From: Ilyomonas limi
GTDB taxonomy: Bacteria > Bacteroidota > Bacteroidia > Chitinophagales > Chitinophagaceae
DNA: 64,000 nucleotides
Assembly: GCF_005233845.1 (NCBI RefSeq)
Contig: NZ_SZQL01000002.1
Span: 186,001 to 250,000, forward strand
Reading direction: 5' to 3'
The position numbers and the translations under genes were made by a program. Of this stretch, positions 1 to 8,926 are shown piece after piece. The stretch's first letter is position 1. The number at the start of each line of letters is the position of its first letter. The notes under the pieces were generated by a model that made no database searches, was not told the origin of the DNA, and was given only the letters and a program-made list of their open reading frames with translations.

Positions 1-1045
1 ATTTGCCCTGTGGTCCCATCACGGTGGTATGCAACGCCTCGTAGCCATTGCTTTTAGGATTGCTTAGCCAATCGCGCAGGCGTTCCGGAGCGGGCGTGTA
101 TTCGTCTGTAATCATCGAGTACACCTTCCAGCAATCTTCTTTTTCCCGCTCAGGCGGCGAGTTGAGAATAACGCGAATGGCAAACAAATCGTACACTTCT
201 TCAAAATCAACGGCTTTCTTTTTTATTTTATTCCAGATAGAATGAATGCTTTTTGGACGGCCATAAATCTCAAAGTCAAAGCCTCCTTTTTGTAGCTTTT
301 CTCTTAGTGGTTTAATAAACTCGTTGATATAACGGGTGCGCTCTCTTTTTGTTTCTGCTAATTTGCGGGCAATGTCTTTGTATTCCTGCGGCTCAAGGTA
401 TTTCATGCTCAAGTCCTCAAGCTCGGTTTTTACATTGTACAAACCCATACGATGTGCTAAGGGCGCATACACCCATACGGTTTCGCTCGCAATTTTTAGC
501 TGCTTTTCACGCTTCATGTAATCGAGCGTGCGCATATTGTGCAGTCGGTCGGCAAGCTTAATGAGTATCACGCGCGGATCATCGGTAAGTGTGAGCAATA
601 TCTTTTTAAAATTCTCTGCCTGCTGGCTGCTGCTCGTGTCAATAATGCCCGATATTTTGGTCAATCCATCTACAATACGGGCTATTTCGCCGCCAAAGTC
701 GTGCTCTATTTCTTCCAGTGTAAGGTCGGTATCTTCTACGGTATCGTGCAGCAGCGAACAGATAGTGCTGCGCACGCCCAGCCCAATTTCTTCCACGCAT
801 ATCATAGCTACTGCCAGTGGGTGCAAAATGTACGGCTCGCCGCTCTTGCGCCGCATGGTCTGGTGGGCTTCGGCAGCCATTTCAAAAGCGTGGCGCACCA
901 GCTCTTTATCACCTTTTTTTAGTTTGGGGCGAAGACTGCGCAGTAAAGCGCGATAATGGCGTAAAATCAGTTTACGCTCCTGCTCTTCGGTAAGTGTATA
1001 TTTAGGTAATTGTACTTCGGTAGTTATTACTTGCTCGTTCTGCAT
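1..1045 (-). CDS. relA/spoT: (p)ppGpp synthetase/hydrolase RelA/SpoT family, C-terminus cut by window edge
   Basis: Bifunctional stringent-response enzyme that makes and degrades the alarmone (p)ppGpp in the cytoplasm. The reading frame is open from the ATG at 1045 to the window edge, so only about 348 N-terminal residues are visible of the 730-750 usual for the family. The hydrolase HD domain is intact: RRKSGEPYILHPLAVA near residue 65-80 and the HDTVED signature at about residues 100-105, so hydrolysis should be retained. The synthetase domain begins after about residue 240 (FEEVYDLFAIRVI) and reaches SNGYEALHTTVMGP at the edge. TGS and ACT regulatory domains would lie outside the window. 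It has no close codirectional neighbour here. Identification is firm; the RelA versus SpoT name is conventional, since Bacteroidota usually carry a Rel-type bifunctional enzyme. Confidence 0.95.
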   Translation of the reverse strand, partial: MQNEQVITTEVQLPKYTLTEEQERKLILRHYRALLRSLRPKLKKGDKELVRHAFEMAAEAHQTMRRKSGEPYILHPLAVAMICVEEIGLGVRSTICSLLHDTVEDTDLTLEEIEHDFGGEIARIVDGLTKISGIIDTSSSQQAENFKKILLTLTDDPRVILIKLADRLHNMRTLDYMKREKQLKIASETVWVYAPLAHRMGLYNVKTELEDLSMKYLEPQEYKDIARKLAETKRERTRYINEFIKPLREKLQKGGFDFEIYGRPKSIHSIWNKIKKKAVDFEEVYDLFAIRVILNSPPEREKEDCWKVYSMITDEYTPAPERLRDWLSNPKSNGYEALHTTVMGPQGK

Positions 1046-1112
1046 CGGATAACGAATTTACTAAATAAGTGTAATAAAGAAACGTGATAATTGTGCTGAA
1101 AGTAGACTTGTT

Positions 1113-1130
1113 GCCACGAAGGCACGAAAT
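1113..1130. repeat. Fragment of the CCACRAAGRCACRAA intergenic repeat
   Basis: GCCACGAAGGCACGAAAT lies between the divergent Rel and esterase genes. The same word, degenerate, recurs in at least four other intergenic regions of this window (about 21388, 32850, 41720 and 47074), which is why it is listed. Function unknown. Confidence 0.35.
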
Positions 1131-1240
1131 TTATAAAGAAAAAACTGTGCAACATAAATTAAGCAGGTTTCCTGATGCCTTTATGGCAGTAAGCGTGCTA
1201 TCTTTATCTTTCATCATACAAAAACCTGAACAAAAAATAC

Positions 1241-1972
1241 ATGCGCAGAGAAATCACTTCGTGGTATAGCCCCAGCACCAACCGGGAAATGCCTATCGTT
1301 ACCTATGGTCATTATGGTTTTGCTTTACTAATGATACCTACTGCCGGCGCCGATTTTCTGGAGTATGAGCGCTTCAATCTTATTAATGCTATTGCACCTT
1401 TTATTGACGCGGGCAAAGTAAAAGTGTTTAGTATCAACAGCATGAATAAGGAAAGCTGGCTGAACTACGACATGTGGGGTGAACATAAAGCCATTAACCA
1501 CAACAACTTCAACCACTATGTCATCAACGAAGTAATTCCGTTTATACGTAACAATGTGGGCAACGATACTTTTGTTTACACCTGCGGTGCATCTTTTGGC
1601 GCATTGCACAGCATGAATTTATTTTTGAAACACCCCGATATTATCAATGGTGTGATAGCTATGAGTGGCGTGTACGACCTTACCGAATATACGCGCGGCT
1701 ACTGGGACGAGCAGGTGTATTACAACAGTCCGGTGCATTACATGCCCAACCTGCACGACAAATGGTACCTGGATAAAATACGGGCGAGCCAACACATACA
1801 TATCCTTTCTGGCAGCGGCGACTATGAAGCGCCTGGAGAAAACAAGCGTTTTTCAGACATACTGTGGAGCAAAGGCATCTGGCACAACCTGGAGATTTGG
1901 GGAACGGACATGAAGCATGAATGGCCTACCTGGTACAAAATGTTGCCGTATGTGCTGGGCAGTAAATTTTAG
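1241..1972 (+). CDS. Putative esterase, alpha/beta-hydrolase fold
   Basis: A 243-aa cytoplasmic protein without signal peptide, resembling the esterase D/antigen 85-like group of alpha/beta hydrolases (COG4947-type). The nucleophile elbow is CGASFGA with Ser118. Asp194 in SGSGDYEAP and His226 in DMKHEWPTW are placed as the other two members of a catalytic triad. The substrate cannot be told from sequence; it probably hydrolyses an ester or thioester such as S-formylglutathione-like compounds, but that is only a family-level guess. It starts at an ATG and is divergent from the Rel gene. A hairpin terminator follows at 2076-2102, so it is probably a single-gene unit. Confidence 0.8.
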   Translation: MRREITSWYSPSTNREMPIVTYGHYGFALLMIPTAGADFLEYERFNLINAIAPFIDAGKVKVFSINSMNKESWLNYDMWGEHKAINHNNFNHYVINEVIPFIRNNVGNDTFVYTCGASFGALHSMNLFLKHPDIINGVIAMSGVYDLTEYTRGYWDEQVYYNSPVHYMPNLHDKWYLDKIRASQHIHILSGSGDYEAPGENKRFSDILWSKGIWHNLEIWGTDMKHEWPTWYKMLPYVLGSKF

Positions 1973-2075
1973 ACTTTTAACTGCAGTGGCGCAAAGAAGC
2001 CAGAAATACTACCTTGTAAAAACATACTGCGAAACCGCGCATCATAAAAATCTCCCAAAAAACTAATGCAAGCAT

Positions 2076-2102
2076 TCCCGCTGAAACTTGGCGGGATTTT
2101 TT
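2076..2102 (+). terminator. Rho-independent terminator after the esterase gene
   Basis: TCCCGC and GCGGGA form a 6-bp GC-rich stem with a 9-base loop, followed by a run of six T. It lies about 100 bases after the esterase stop codon and before the AsmA-like gene, so it separates the two units. Confidence 0.7.
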
Positions 2103-2234
2103 CATTAATACCCATCACCAAATAGCAGCATTGTTTTTTATGTAAAATCAATACAAACAATTAGCTATAGAAAATAAAATAGCATTAAATAAAAAATTAC
2201 TTTATAAACAACAAACTTTAATAGCTCATTGAAT

Positions 2235-4715
2235 ATGCGCGAAAAGCAAAAGAAGATTCTGGAAAAAATATTATGGGTGTTAGGCGCTTTGGCGATAGTG
2301 CTTGCTGTGGCGCTCATGATTTTTCAGGTGTATATCAACCATCATAAGCAGGCTTTTGTAACACTGGTTAATAATAAACTGAACGAGGCGGTGGCAGGGA
2401 CTGCAACCATTAAGGATGTAACCATTAATGTGTGGCGGTATTTTCCCAACGTAGATGTTGCGGTGAATGATATTGTCATCAAAGATTCGGTATATAACAA
2501 AGCTTTGCTGCAGGCAAAGTATGTTTCCACGCGCATCAATATGATAATGCTCATCAGTAAAAATGTGAATGTTCACAATCTGTTTGTAGAAGATGGTATC
2601 ATTCATTTATTTACCGATAAAAATGGCTACAGCAATACTTACCTTTTCAAGAAAAAAAACAAAAAGAGTGCAACCGGAAAAGCGCCGGTAATAGATGAAG
2701 TAGAGCTAAAAAACGTAGGCTTTGTAACCGAAAATGCCATAAAAGATAAATGGTTTGGCGTTAGCTTCCGGTATGTTCATGCCGGTTTGGACTATGCCGA
2801 TTCTATCATCAACATTTCATTAGAAACAAACGCATTAATAAAAGGCCTGGGCTTCAACCTGCAAAAAGGGTATTTTTTAAAAGATAAAACCGTAAAAGCA
2901 GACTGGGCATTAACATTCAATAATCATTCAAAGCAATTGTCGTTTAAGGAAACACCGGTAAAAATAGGTCCTTCCAACTTTATCCTAAAAGGTGATTTCT
3001 TTTTGACCGATACACTTACCGCACACTTCAGGCTGCTGGCAAAAGCCAGTAACATCAACTATAAAGATGCAGCTTCTTTATTGACACCGAATATTTCGAA
3101 AAAGGTAAATTTAGTAGAACTGACCCGCCCTTTAAACCTCACCGCCACTATAGAAGGCCCCATGTCTTTCCGCACCATTCCGCTGATAAATGTAGAATGG
3201 GTGGTGGCGCGAAACCAGTTGGTTACGCCTGTGCTTACACTTGATGAATGCAGCTTTACCGGCACATTTACCAACGAACGCAATAAGCAATACCCGCGTA
3301 CCGATGATAATTCGGAGATAGCGTTGAACAAGCTCTCTGCAAAATGGGGCGGCTTGCTGCTGGCAGCCAATACCCCAACTGTTGTTACCAACCTGGTACA
3401 TCCTGTACTGCAGTTCGATTTTTCCTCTGCAACAACCCTTACTGCGCTGGATGAAAAATTAAACCTTGCCACCCTTCATTTTACTAAGGGCACAGCGGAG
3501 CTTAATGTACAGTACAATGGTCCGTTGGGAACTGACCCAGCCTTGCTGGAATATCTCAGCGGCAATCTGAAAATTAAAAATGGAGCAGTAGTGTACGAGC
3601 CGCGCAATCTTACCTTCAATAACTGCAATGGCGAAGTAGTCTTTTCGCAAAGCGACCTGCTGGTGCATAATCTGCAATGCGACCTCAATACTAACCATTT
3701 TAAGGTGGATATTGCGGGACAAAATGTAAATATACTGGCGAGTAGTACCAAACTGCCGGGAGCAGCTTCTATTATTTGCACGGTTTATACGCCCGACCTC
3801 GACTTAGCCGATTTTAAAACGCTTTTTGCTGCACGCCGGGCCGTTGTGCGGCGGAAGAGCAAAAACGGTGTGGCAAAGCCAGCAGTACAAATAGATAATA
3901 TATTGGAAAACGGCACACTCAATCTGGTGCTGCAGGCAGATGCTGTACACCTTAAACACTTTACAGCCAGCAATGTACAGGCAAGAATTGCTTTTGAAAA
4001 AAACGACATGGATATACAAAAGGTATCGCTGCAACATGCCGGCGGCAGCGTGAAGATGGATGCTACAGTGCACCAGACAAGCAATAATTATAATACTGCT
4101 ACTGCCAACCTAAACTTAAGTAATATCAATGTTGAAAAGCTGTTTTATGCCTTTGACGATTTTGGAATGAAGAGCCTTAACGCTACCAACTTACGCGGTG
4201 TTTTAAATACTACTGCTAATTTAAAGCTGGGCATAGATGAAAAAGGTAACTTAATTAAAAACAGCATGCTTGGTAATCTTCAGTTCTCGTTGAAAAAAGG
4301 TGCGCTGGTAGGCTTTAAACCGCTGGAAGACATTCAGAAATTTATTTTTAAAAACCGCGACTTTTCGCATATTGAGTTTGCCGAGCTAAAGGATAATCTG
4401 CAGATAAAAGGCGATGAAGTATATATCCCGCGCATGGAGGTAGAAACTAATGTGCTCACGCTTTTTATAGAAGGCATTTACAGCTTTGGTAACAATACCG
4501 ACATCAGCATACAGGTGCCGCTAAGCAACCTTAAATCGCGTGGCGACGATTATGTGGTAAAGAACCGGGGTGCCAATCGCAAAGTGGGCGCCAGCATTTA
4601 CCTGCGGGCAAAAGGCAAAGATGATGGCAATGTAAAAATTGGATTGGATTTGTTTAACAAGATGCGCGGTAATAACTATAAAAAACAGTTTAAAGATGAT
4701 ACCGGAGAAAAGTAG
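2235..4715 (+). CDS. AsmA-like family protein
   Basis: Large (826 aa) membrane-anchored periplasmic protein of the AsmA/TamB-like superfamily, thought to bridge inner and outer membrane and affect outer-membrane lipid homeostasis. One N-terminal transmembrane helix (about residues 11-31, ILWVLGALAIVLAVALMIFQ) is followed by the typical AsmA start (LNEAVAGTATIKDVTI, then YFPNVDVAVNDIVIKD) and repetitive beta-strand-rich sequence. The C-terminus carries an AsmA C-terminal region (IKNSMLGNLQFSLKKGALVGFKPLEDI around residues 680-710). I chose the ATG at 2235 over an in-frame TTG two codons upstream. It is flanked by the terminator at 2076 and ends convergently with purN, 40 bases apart. It is probably monocistronic. 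The exact lipid or protein it handles cannot be inferred. Confidence 0.85.
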   Translation: MREKQKKILEKILWVLGALAIVLAVALMIFQVYINHHKQAFVTLVNNKLNEAVAGTATIKDVTINVWRYFPNVDVAVNDIVIKDSVYNKALLQAKYVSTRINMIMLISKNVNVHNLFVEDGIIHLFTDKNGYSNTYLFKKKNKKSATGKAPVIDEVELKNVGFVTENAIKDKWFGVSFRYVHAGLDYADSIINISLETNALIKGLGFNLQKGYFLKDKTVKADWALTFNNHSKQLSFKETPVKIGPSNFILKGDFFLTDTLTAHFRLLAKASNINYKDAASLLTPNISKKVNLVELTRPLNLTATIEGPMSFRTIPLINVEWVVARNQLVTPVLTLDECSFTGTFTNERNKQYPRTDDNSEIALNKLSAKWGGLLLAANTPTVVTNLVHPVLQFDFSSATTLTALDEKLNLATLHFTKGTAELNVQYNGPLGTDPALLEYLSGNLKIKNGAVVYEPRNLTFNNCNGEVVFSQSDLLVHNLQCDLNTNHFKVDIAGQNVNILASSTKLPGAASIICTVYTPDLDLADFKTLFAARRAVVRRKSKNGVAKPAVQIDNILENGTLNLVLQADAVHLKHFTASNVQARIAFEKNDMDIQKVSLQHAGGSVKMDATVHQTSNNYNTATANLNLSNINVEKLFYAFDDFGMKSLNATNLRGVLNTTANLKLGIDEKGNLIKNSMLGNLQFSLKKGALVGFKPLEDIQKFIFKNRDFSHIEFAELKDNLQIKGDEVYIPRMEVETNVLTLFIEGIYSFGNNTDISIQVPLSNLKSRGDDYVVKNRGANRKVGASIYLRAKGKDDGNVKIGLDLFNKMRGNNYKKQFKDDTGEK

Positions 4716-4755
4716 TGTTTGCCCTGCATGCACAACTATACTTTGCTAATGGATA

Positions 4756-5325
4756 TTAATGCTGCATTATAAACTGTTCAATTACTTCGGGGTAATGTTT
4801 ATGCTCCAGTGCATGTATGCGTTGCGCAAGCGTGGCAGCCGTATCGCCGGGCAGCACCGGGCATTGAGCCTGAAAAACCATTTGCCCATGATCGTACAAC
4901 TCATCTACCAAATGAACCGTAATGCCGCTTTCAAGCTCGCGTGCAGCTAACACTGCTTCGTGTACAAATTGACCATACATGCCTTTACCACCATATTTTG
5001 GCAACAAGGCAGGATGAATATTGATGATTTTATTAGGATAGGCCTGAATGAGTGCAGAAGGTATTTTCCATAAAAAACCAGCAAGAATAATAAAGTCAAT
5101 ATGTGCAGCTTTCAATTCATCTACATACGCATTGCCGCGAAAAAACTGTTCTTTCTCTATTAATAAAGTAGGTATGCCGTAATGGGTAGCTACAGACAAT
5201 ACACCGGCACCGGGTTTATTGCATACAATCAACGCCACTTGTATGGCAGCATGATGAGTAAAGTATTCAATAATTTTTTTGGCATTGCTGCCTGCCCCCG
5301 ATGCAAAAATGGCTATGCGTTTCAT
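4756..5325 (-). CDS. purN: Phosphoribosylglycinamide formyltransferase
   Basis: Third step of de novo purine synthesis: transfers a formyl group from 10-formyltetrahydrofolate to GAR. 189 aa, normal length. The phosphate-binding loop ASGAGSN is at residues 8-14. The catalytic residues are visible: Asn102 and His104 in INIHPALLP, and Asp145 in DELYDHGQM. The ATG at 5325 is preferred to an in-frame TTG at 5346 for two reasons: homologues start at MKRIAIFASG-like sequence, and the TTG overlaps the -7 element of a promoter at 5344-5376. It is convergent with the AsmA-like gene and stands alone, not in a pur operon. Confidence 0.95.
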   Translation of the reverse strand: MKRIAIFASGAGSNAKKIIEYFTHHAAIQVALIVCNKPGAGVLSVATHYGIPTLLIEKEQFFRGNAYVDELKAAHIDFIILAGFLWKIPSALIQAYPNKIINIHPALLPKYGGKGMYGQFVHEAVLAARELESGITVHLVDELYDHGQMVFQAQCPVLPGDTAATLAQRIHALEHKHYPEVIEQFIMQH

Positions 5326-5343
5326 GTAAATTATACTTGTGTG

Positions 5344-5376
5344 CAAAAGTAGGCGGATGAATAGAGTGGTTGCAAA
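5344..5376 (-). promoter_or_regulatory. Bacteroidota-type promoter for purN
   Basis: Read on the minus strand: TTTG (5373-5376), 21 bases, TACTTTTG (5344-5351), matching the -33 TTTG / -7 TAnnTTTG consensus of the Bacteroidota primary sigma factor. Predicted transcription start is near 5337, giving a leader of about 12 bases before the purN ATG. Confidence 0.7.
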
Positions 5377-5525
5377 AAGTTTTTACACAGCATAATCTTT
5401 AAAGCAGATTAGAATAATTATAAAAGGAATAGTTTTATTACCTGAAATAAGGTTAAAAATAAAGCTTATTTTAGCTTCAATTCCTTCAGCCGTACGAAAG
5501 TATTTAATATACAATAGCTATACTT

Positions 5526-6710
5526 ATGAGCAAAACAATGCCATTTTTATTCATTCTTTTATTCCTCTTCAACAAAGCCATGACGCAGAACTACGATGAA
5601 TCTAAAGTGCCGGACTATACATTGCCGGAGGTATTAAAAACAGAAAGCGGAAATGTTGTTAATAATAAGTCTGCCTGGGAGAAAGTGCGAAGACCAGAGC
5701 TATTAACGCTTTTTGCAGAAAACATATATGGGCAAATGCCCAAGGATTTTGATAGTATTCGATTTACAATTACCAACGAGGTTGCCGATGCAATGGATGG
5801 ACGAGCCCAGTTAAAGCAGGTCACTATTTCGGTGTGGCGGATGGGCAAGTCGGTAGATATTCATCTTGTTTTGTTTACGCCCAACAATCGCAAAAAACCA
5901 GTGCCTGCATTTCTGTTAATCAATAATCGGGAAGACAGTACTATGGATGCTACCAGAAAGATTAAAAGTGAATTTTGGCCCGCAGAAATGGTGATTGACA
6001 GCGGCTATGCCATTGCAGCTTTTCAGGTGGCTGATGCAGCACCCGATGATAAAGACACGTATCAAAACGGCGTATTGCAGTTGTATCCCAAACAACTGCA
6101 AGCTGATAATGGCATGAAAGCCATTGGCGCATGGGCATGGGCTGCCAGCCGGGTAATGGATTATTTTGAAAAAGATAAAGCTATAGATGCAAAAAAGGTG
6201 GCGCTTGTAGGGCATTCGCGCGGTGGAAAAACAGCGTTGTGGGCGGGTGCCAACGATCGGCGGTTTGCCATAGTGATTTCCAATTGTTCCGGTAATAGTG
6301 GTGCAGCTTTATCCAGAAGAAAGTTTGGTGAAACTATCAAATTAATCAATAACCAATTTCCACATTGGTTTAATGATAACTATAAAAAGTTTAATGATAA
6401 AGAAGATGCTTTACCCGTAGATCAGCATGAATTGCTGGCGCTTATTGCGCCGCGGCCTTTGTATGTAACGAGTGCATCCGAGGATCTCTGGGCTGATCCG
6501 AAAGGCATGTATCTCTCATTGTGGAATGCACAGCCAGCGTATGGTTTATATGGCAAACATGCTGCACTACCCACTGAAATGCCGGCTGTTAATTCGCCCA
6601 TTATTCATTCCGTTTTAGGCTATCACGAGCGGGAAGGCATTCATGATTTAACAAAGTACGACTGGAATAATTTTATACAGTTTGCGAATTATCAGTATTA
6701 TGGTAAATGA
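5526..6710 (+). CDS. CE15-like glucuronoyl/acetylxylan esterase, secreted
   Basis: A 394-aa alpha/beta hydrolase with an N-terminal signal peptide (hydrophobic residues 6-16, cleavage near AMTQ). It resembles carbohydrate esterase family 15, which cleaves ester bonds between glucuronoxylan and lignin. The nucleophile motif is GHSRGGKTALW with Ser231, a variant of the GCSRxGK motif. The other signs are the downstream SEDLWADPKGMYLSL block and a C-terminal HEREGIHDLTKYDW, which places the catalytic His near 373. Unlike many CE15 genes it is not in a polysaccharide utilisation locus: no SusC/D or glycoside hydrolases adjoin it. A small secreted protein gene follows 12 bases later and is probably cotranscribed. 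Substrate is inferred from family only. Confidence 0.8.
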   Translation: MSKTMPFLFILLFLFNKAMTQNYDESKVPDYTLPEVLKTESGNVVNNKSAWEKVRRPELLTLFAENIYGQMPKDFDSIRFTITNEVADAMDGRAQLKQVTISVWRMGKSVDIHLVLFTPNNRKKPVPAFLLINNREDSTMDATRKIKSEFWPAEMVIDSGYAIAAFQVADAAPDDKDTYQNGVLQLYPKQLQADNGMKAIGAWAWAASRVMDYFEKDKAIDAKKVALVGHSRGGKTALWAGANDRRFAIVISNCSGNSGAALSRRKFGETIKLINNQFPHWFNDNYKKFNDKEDALPVDQHELLALIAPRPLYVTSASEDLWADPKGMYLSLWNAQPAYGLYGKHAALPTEMPAVNSPIIHSVLGYHEREGIHDLTKYDWNNFIQFANYQYYGK

Positions 6711-6722
6711 AGAACCGACAAT

Positions 6723-7334
6723 ATGCGTTTTATAGCATTAATGATTGCTTTGACTTGTTTTGCAGCATCCTCATCAAATCAAAGCGAAAAACTTTTAAAC
6801 GTTGGGAATACTAAGCACAAGGATACTTTATCAATGGATTCATGTTTTGCAAAGCTTTGTATTGATAAAATTTCCAGTGAAACAAATGGCTTTAGAAGAT
6901 TTTGGGATACAGCACAAAAAATGGGTTACACCTTTGCTGATGACACCACTGTTCCATTTGTAAAAGTTATCTTTCAGCCTAAGTCAGTAAAATTTTATAC
7001 AGATACTTTAAGAATTAGCAATTGTAAAATATTCGACAGCATAAATGTTCACGAAATAGAAATACGTAGCCCAACTCATGCTGGAAAATACAGGTATTCT
7101 AATTTGAATGTTGAAGAATGGGAGTTCAAAGACTCTATTGCTGCACTACAGTTTGCTAACGCAATGGGTAATTATTTAAACAAAGGTTATGGAGTTAAAA
7201 GTCCTACAAGCGTTTTGCTATTGAACCATTTAGTTTACATTTTTCAAACAGCAGCTTATACTTTTATTGATGAAATGGAAAGAATGGAAAAGGTGCTAAG
7301 CGCAAAGCCAAATATATTAGGAACAAGCTATTAA
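6723..7334 (+). CDS. Hypothetical secreted protein
   Basis: A 203-aa protein I do not recognise. Residues 1-15 (MRFIALMIALTCFAA) look like a signal peptide. The rest is mixed alpha/beta with few cysteines: Cys45 and Cys50 after the signal, and one more in ISNCKIF. There are no repeats or clear catalytic motifs. It starts 12 bases after the CE15-like esterase stop, with no terminator between, so the two are probably one transcript. The codon use is somewhat more AT-rich than the esterase. Its role beside the esterase is unknown. Confidence 0.65.
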   Translation: MRFIALMIALTCFAASSSNQSEKLLNVGNTKHKDTLSMDSCFAKLCIDKISSETNGFRRFWDTAQKMGYTFADDTTVPFVKVIFQPKSVKFYTDTLRISNCKIFDSINVHEIEIRSPTHAGKYRYSNLNVEEWEFKDSIAALQFANAMGNYLNKGYGVKSPTSVLLLNHLVYIFQTAAYTFIDEMERMEKVLSAKPNILGTSY

Positions 7335-7394
7335 TATGCTTAGCAACTTATTACTCATACTATTCACAATTGACAAATCACCATTCATCAATCA

Positions 7395-8423
7395 TCAGTC
7401 TTCCCACACCGTTAAGCCTTCACTGCAATTGGCACAAATGTCAATGTTTTTACGGCTGGTCATCAGTTCCCGGCGAAACTGCTTGTAGTTGTCGTTGTTC
7501 CAGATTTCTTTGAACGATTGCGTTTGCAAATTGCCTAAACGATGCATGGCATCTTTATCAAAACAGCAGGGCACTACCAAGCCATCCCAGGTAATTACAT
7601 TCGCATGCCAAAGCTTCCAGCAATGGTTGCCAAGGCCGCTCTTGCTTTTCATTTTGCCATCTTTGCCCATGCGGTATCGGCTGTATTTATCTATGGTAGG
7701 AATAAGGTTGTGCGGGTCGTTTTCATAATCATATACCTGCGCGGTTTTAAACCGTATCTGATCTACACCAATTTCTTTTGCCAATTGCTTAATATCTTCA
7801 ATCTGGTGCTCATTGGGCTTTACCACCAAAAACTGGAAAAATACAAATGGCGTTTTACTCTTCAGTTCTTTTTTCCATTTTACAATATTGCGTGCGCCTT
7901 GCAGCACTTTTTCTAAGTTGCCGCCTACGCGATATTGTTTATAAACATCCTGCGTAGTGCCATCAATTGAAATAATCAATCTGTCCAGTCCACTCTCTAC
8001 CGTACGTTTTGCTTTTTCGTCGGTAAGGTAATGTGCGTTGGTAGAAGTAGCGGTGTAAATGCCTTTATCATGCGCATACTTTACCATATCTAAAAAATCA
8101 GGATTCAGGAAAGGCTCGCCCTGAAAATAAAAAATAAGATAGAGCAGGTCTTTATAAATATCATCTATCGTTTGCCTGAAGAAATCTTTCTTTAGCATAC
8201 CGGTCGGGCGCGTAAAAGCACGCAATCCGCTGGGACATTCAGGGCAGCGCAAATTGCAGGAAGTAGTAGGCTCAAACGACACCGAAATGGGATAACCCCA
8301 CTGCACCGGCTTTTTTGTAATACGGGTTATTTGAAAAGAAGTAACCACCTTGGCTGCATTCCACAGGCGGCGCAACGTAAACTTGCTCGCCAGGTTGAGC
8401 GTATCATTTAAATTGAAGTACAT
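7395..8423 (-). CDS. Radical SAM/SPASM domain protein
   Basis: A 342-aa enzyme that binds a [4Fe-4S] cluster through CNLRCPEC (Cys56, Cys60, Cys63) and cleaves S-adenosylmethionine to start radical chemistry. A C-terminal SPASM-type segment holds further cysteines (PCCFDKDAMHRLGN about residue 290, IDICANCSEGL about residue 331), which usually bind auxiliary clusters. Such proteins often modify peptides or build cofactors, but no precursor peptide gene is seen next to it, so the substrate is unknown. The start ATG at 8423 sits 9 bases downstream of a good promoter -7 element (8432-8439). It ends convergently with the secreted hypothetical gene. Confidence 0.88.
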   Translation of the reverse strand: MYFNLNDTLNLASKFTLRRLWNAAKVVTSFQITRITKKPVQWGYPISVSFEPTTSCNLRCPECPSGLRAFTRPTGMLKKDFFRQTIDDIYKDLLYLIFYFQGEPFLNPDFLDMVKYAHDKGIYTATSTNAHYLTDEKAKRTVESGLDRLIISIDGTTQDVYKQYRVGGNLEKVLQGARNIVKWKKELKSKTPFVFFQFLVVKPNEHQIEDIKQLAKEIGVDQIRFKTAQVYDYENDPHNLIPTIDKYSRYRMGKDGKMKSKSGLGNHCWKLWHANVITWDGLVVPCCFDKDAMHRLGNLQTQSFKEIWNNDNYKQFRRELMTSRKNIDICANCSEGLTVWED

Positions 8424-8431
8424 GATACCTG

Positions 8432-8462
8432 CAAAGATAGACGGAGTTTATTGCTAATTCAA
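8432..8462 (-). promoter_or_regulatory. Bacteroidota-type promoter for the radical SAM gene
   Basis: Minus strand: TTG (8460-8462), exactly 20 bases, TATCTTTG (8432-8439). This is a near-perfect match to the -33/-7 consensus, placed directly in front of the ATG, so the mRNA leader is very short. Confidence 0.75.
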
Positions 8463-8671
8463 TGTTGTTTTTGCTGCGAAGACGGAAAAGAAAACTAATG
8501 TTAATCTAATTATCTCCTGGCAAGCCAAACGAATAGAATGATTATTTCACCATATTAAACCCTGCGCATTAAATAGTGTATTCTTCTGTCAGACAAGATA
8601 CAACAGTATTTATTTATGGCATAATAATTTATTCATATATAAGCCTTGCAAAACAATGTCGTCAAAACCTT

Positions 8672-8702
8672 TTTGCACTTGTTTTTAATCGCAATAGATT
8701 TG
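8672..8702 (+). promoter_or_regulatory. Orphan Bacteroidota-type promoter reading right
   Basis: TTTG (8672-8675), 19 bases, TAGATTTG (8695-8702). It points away from the radical SAM gene into a 270-base region with no plus-strand gene. No ATG occurs on the plus strand between 8703 and 8950, so any transcript would be non-coding. Confidence 0.5.
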
Positions 8703-8708
8703 AGTAAC

Positions 8709-8926
8709 ATTTGTACGTTTTCTAAACCTTAGGAAGAACATTACGAAAACACGGCGCCGGAATTCCACCTCATTCCTTTATCCTTTGATTACGTTATTTA
8801 TTTTTCATTTAAACTGTATTTCATAAATACAGAAATACTACTTCCCCTGCTACAATAACGTCTTTCTCACTTTCAAAAACAATACATCATAAAAACAAAG
8901 CTGTTAATAGTCTTCCAGCTTTGTTT
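8709..8926 (+). ncRNA. Candidate non-coding RNA between orphan promoter and terminator hairpin
   Basis: This is inferred from boundaries only. A consensus promoter ends at 8702 and a terminator-like hairpin (8896-8923, followed by TTT) closes the stretch, giving an RNA of about 215 bases. It has no ATG. Internally there is one clean hairpin at 8814-8832 (CTGTATTT, loop CAT, AAATACAG). I do not recognise it as 6S RNA, tmRNA, RNase P RNA or SRP RNA. It could also be an unused promoter in an AT-rich gap. Confidence 0.25.
8889..8923 (-). terminator. Terminator after the NAD(P)-binding protein gene
   Basis: CAAAGCTG (8916-8923 read on minus) and CAGCTTTG (8896-8903) form a perfect 8-bp stem with a 12-base loop, followed on the minus strand by TTTTT. 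It would stop transcripts coming from the gene at 8977-9684. On the plus strand the same hairpin is followed by only three T. Confidence 0.6.

Noticed and set aside
5526-7334. Polysaccharide utilisation locus around the CE15-like esterase
   Set aside because: No SusC/SusD pair, glycoside hydrolase or regulator lies next to it; the neighbours are PurN and a radical SAM protein.
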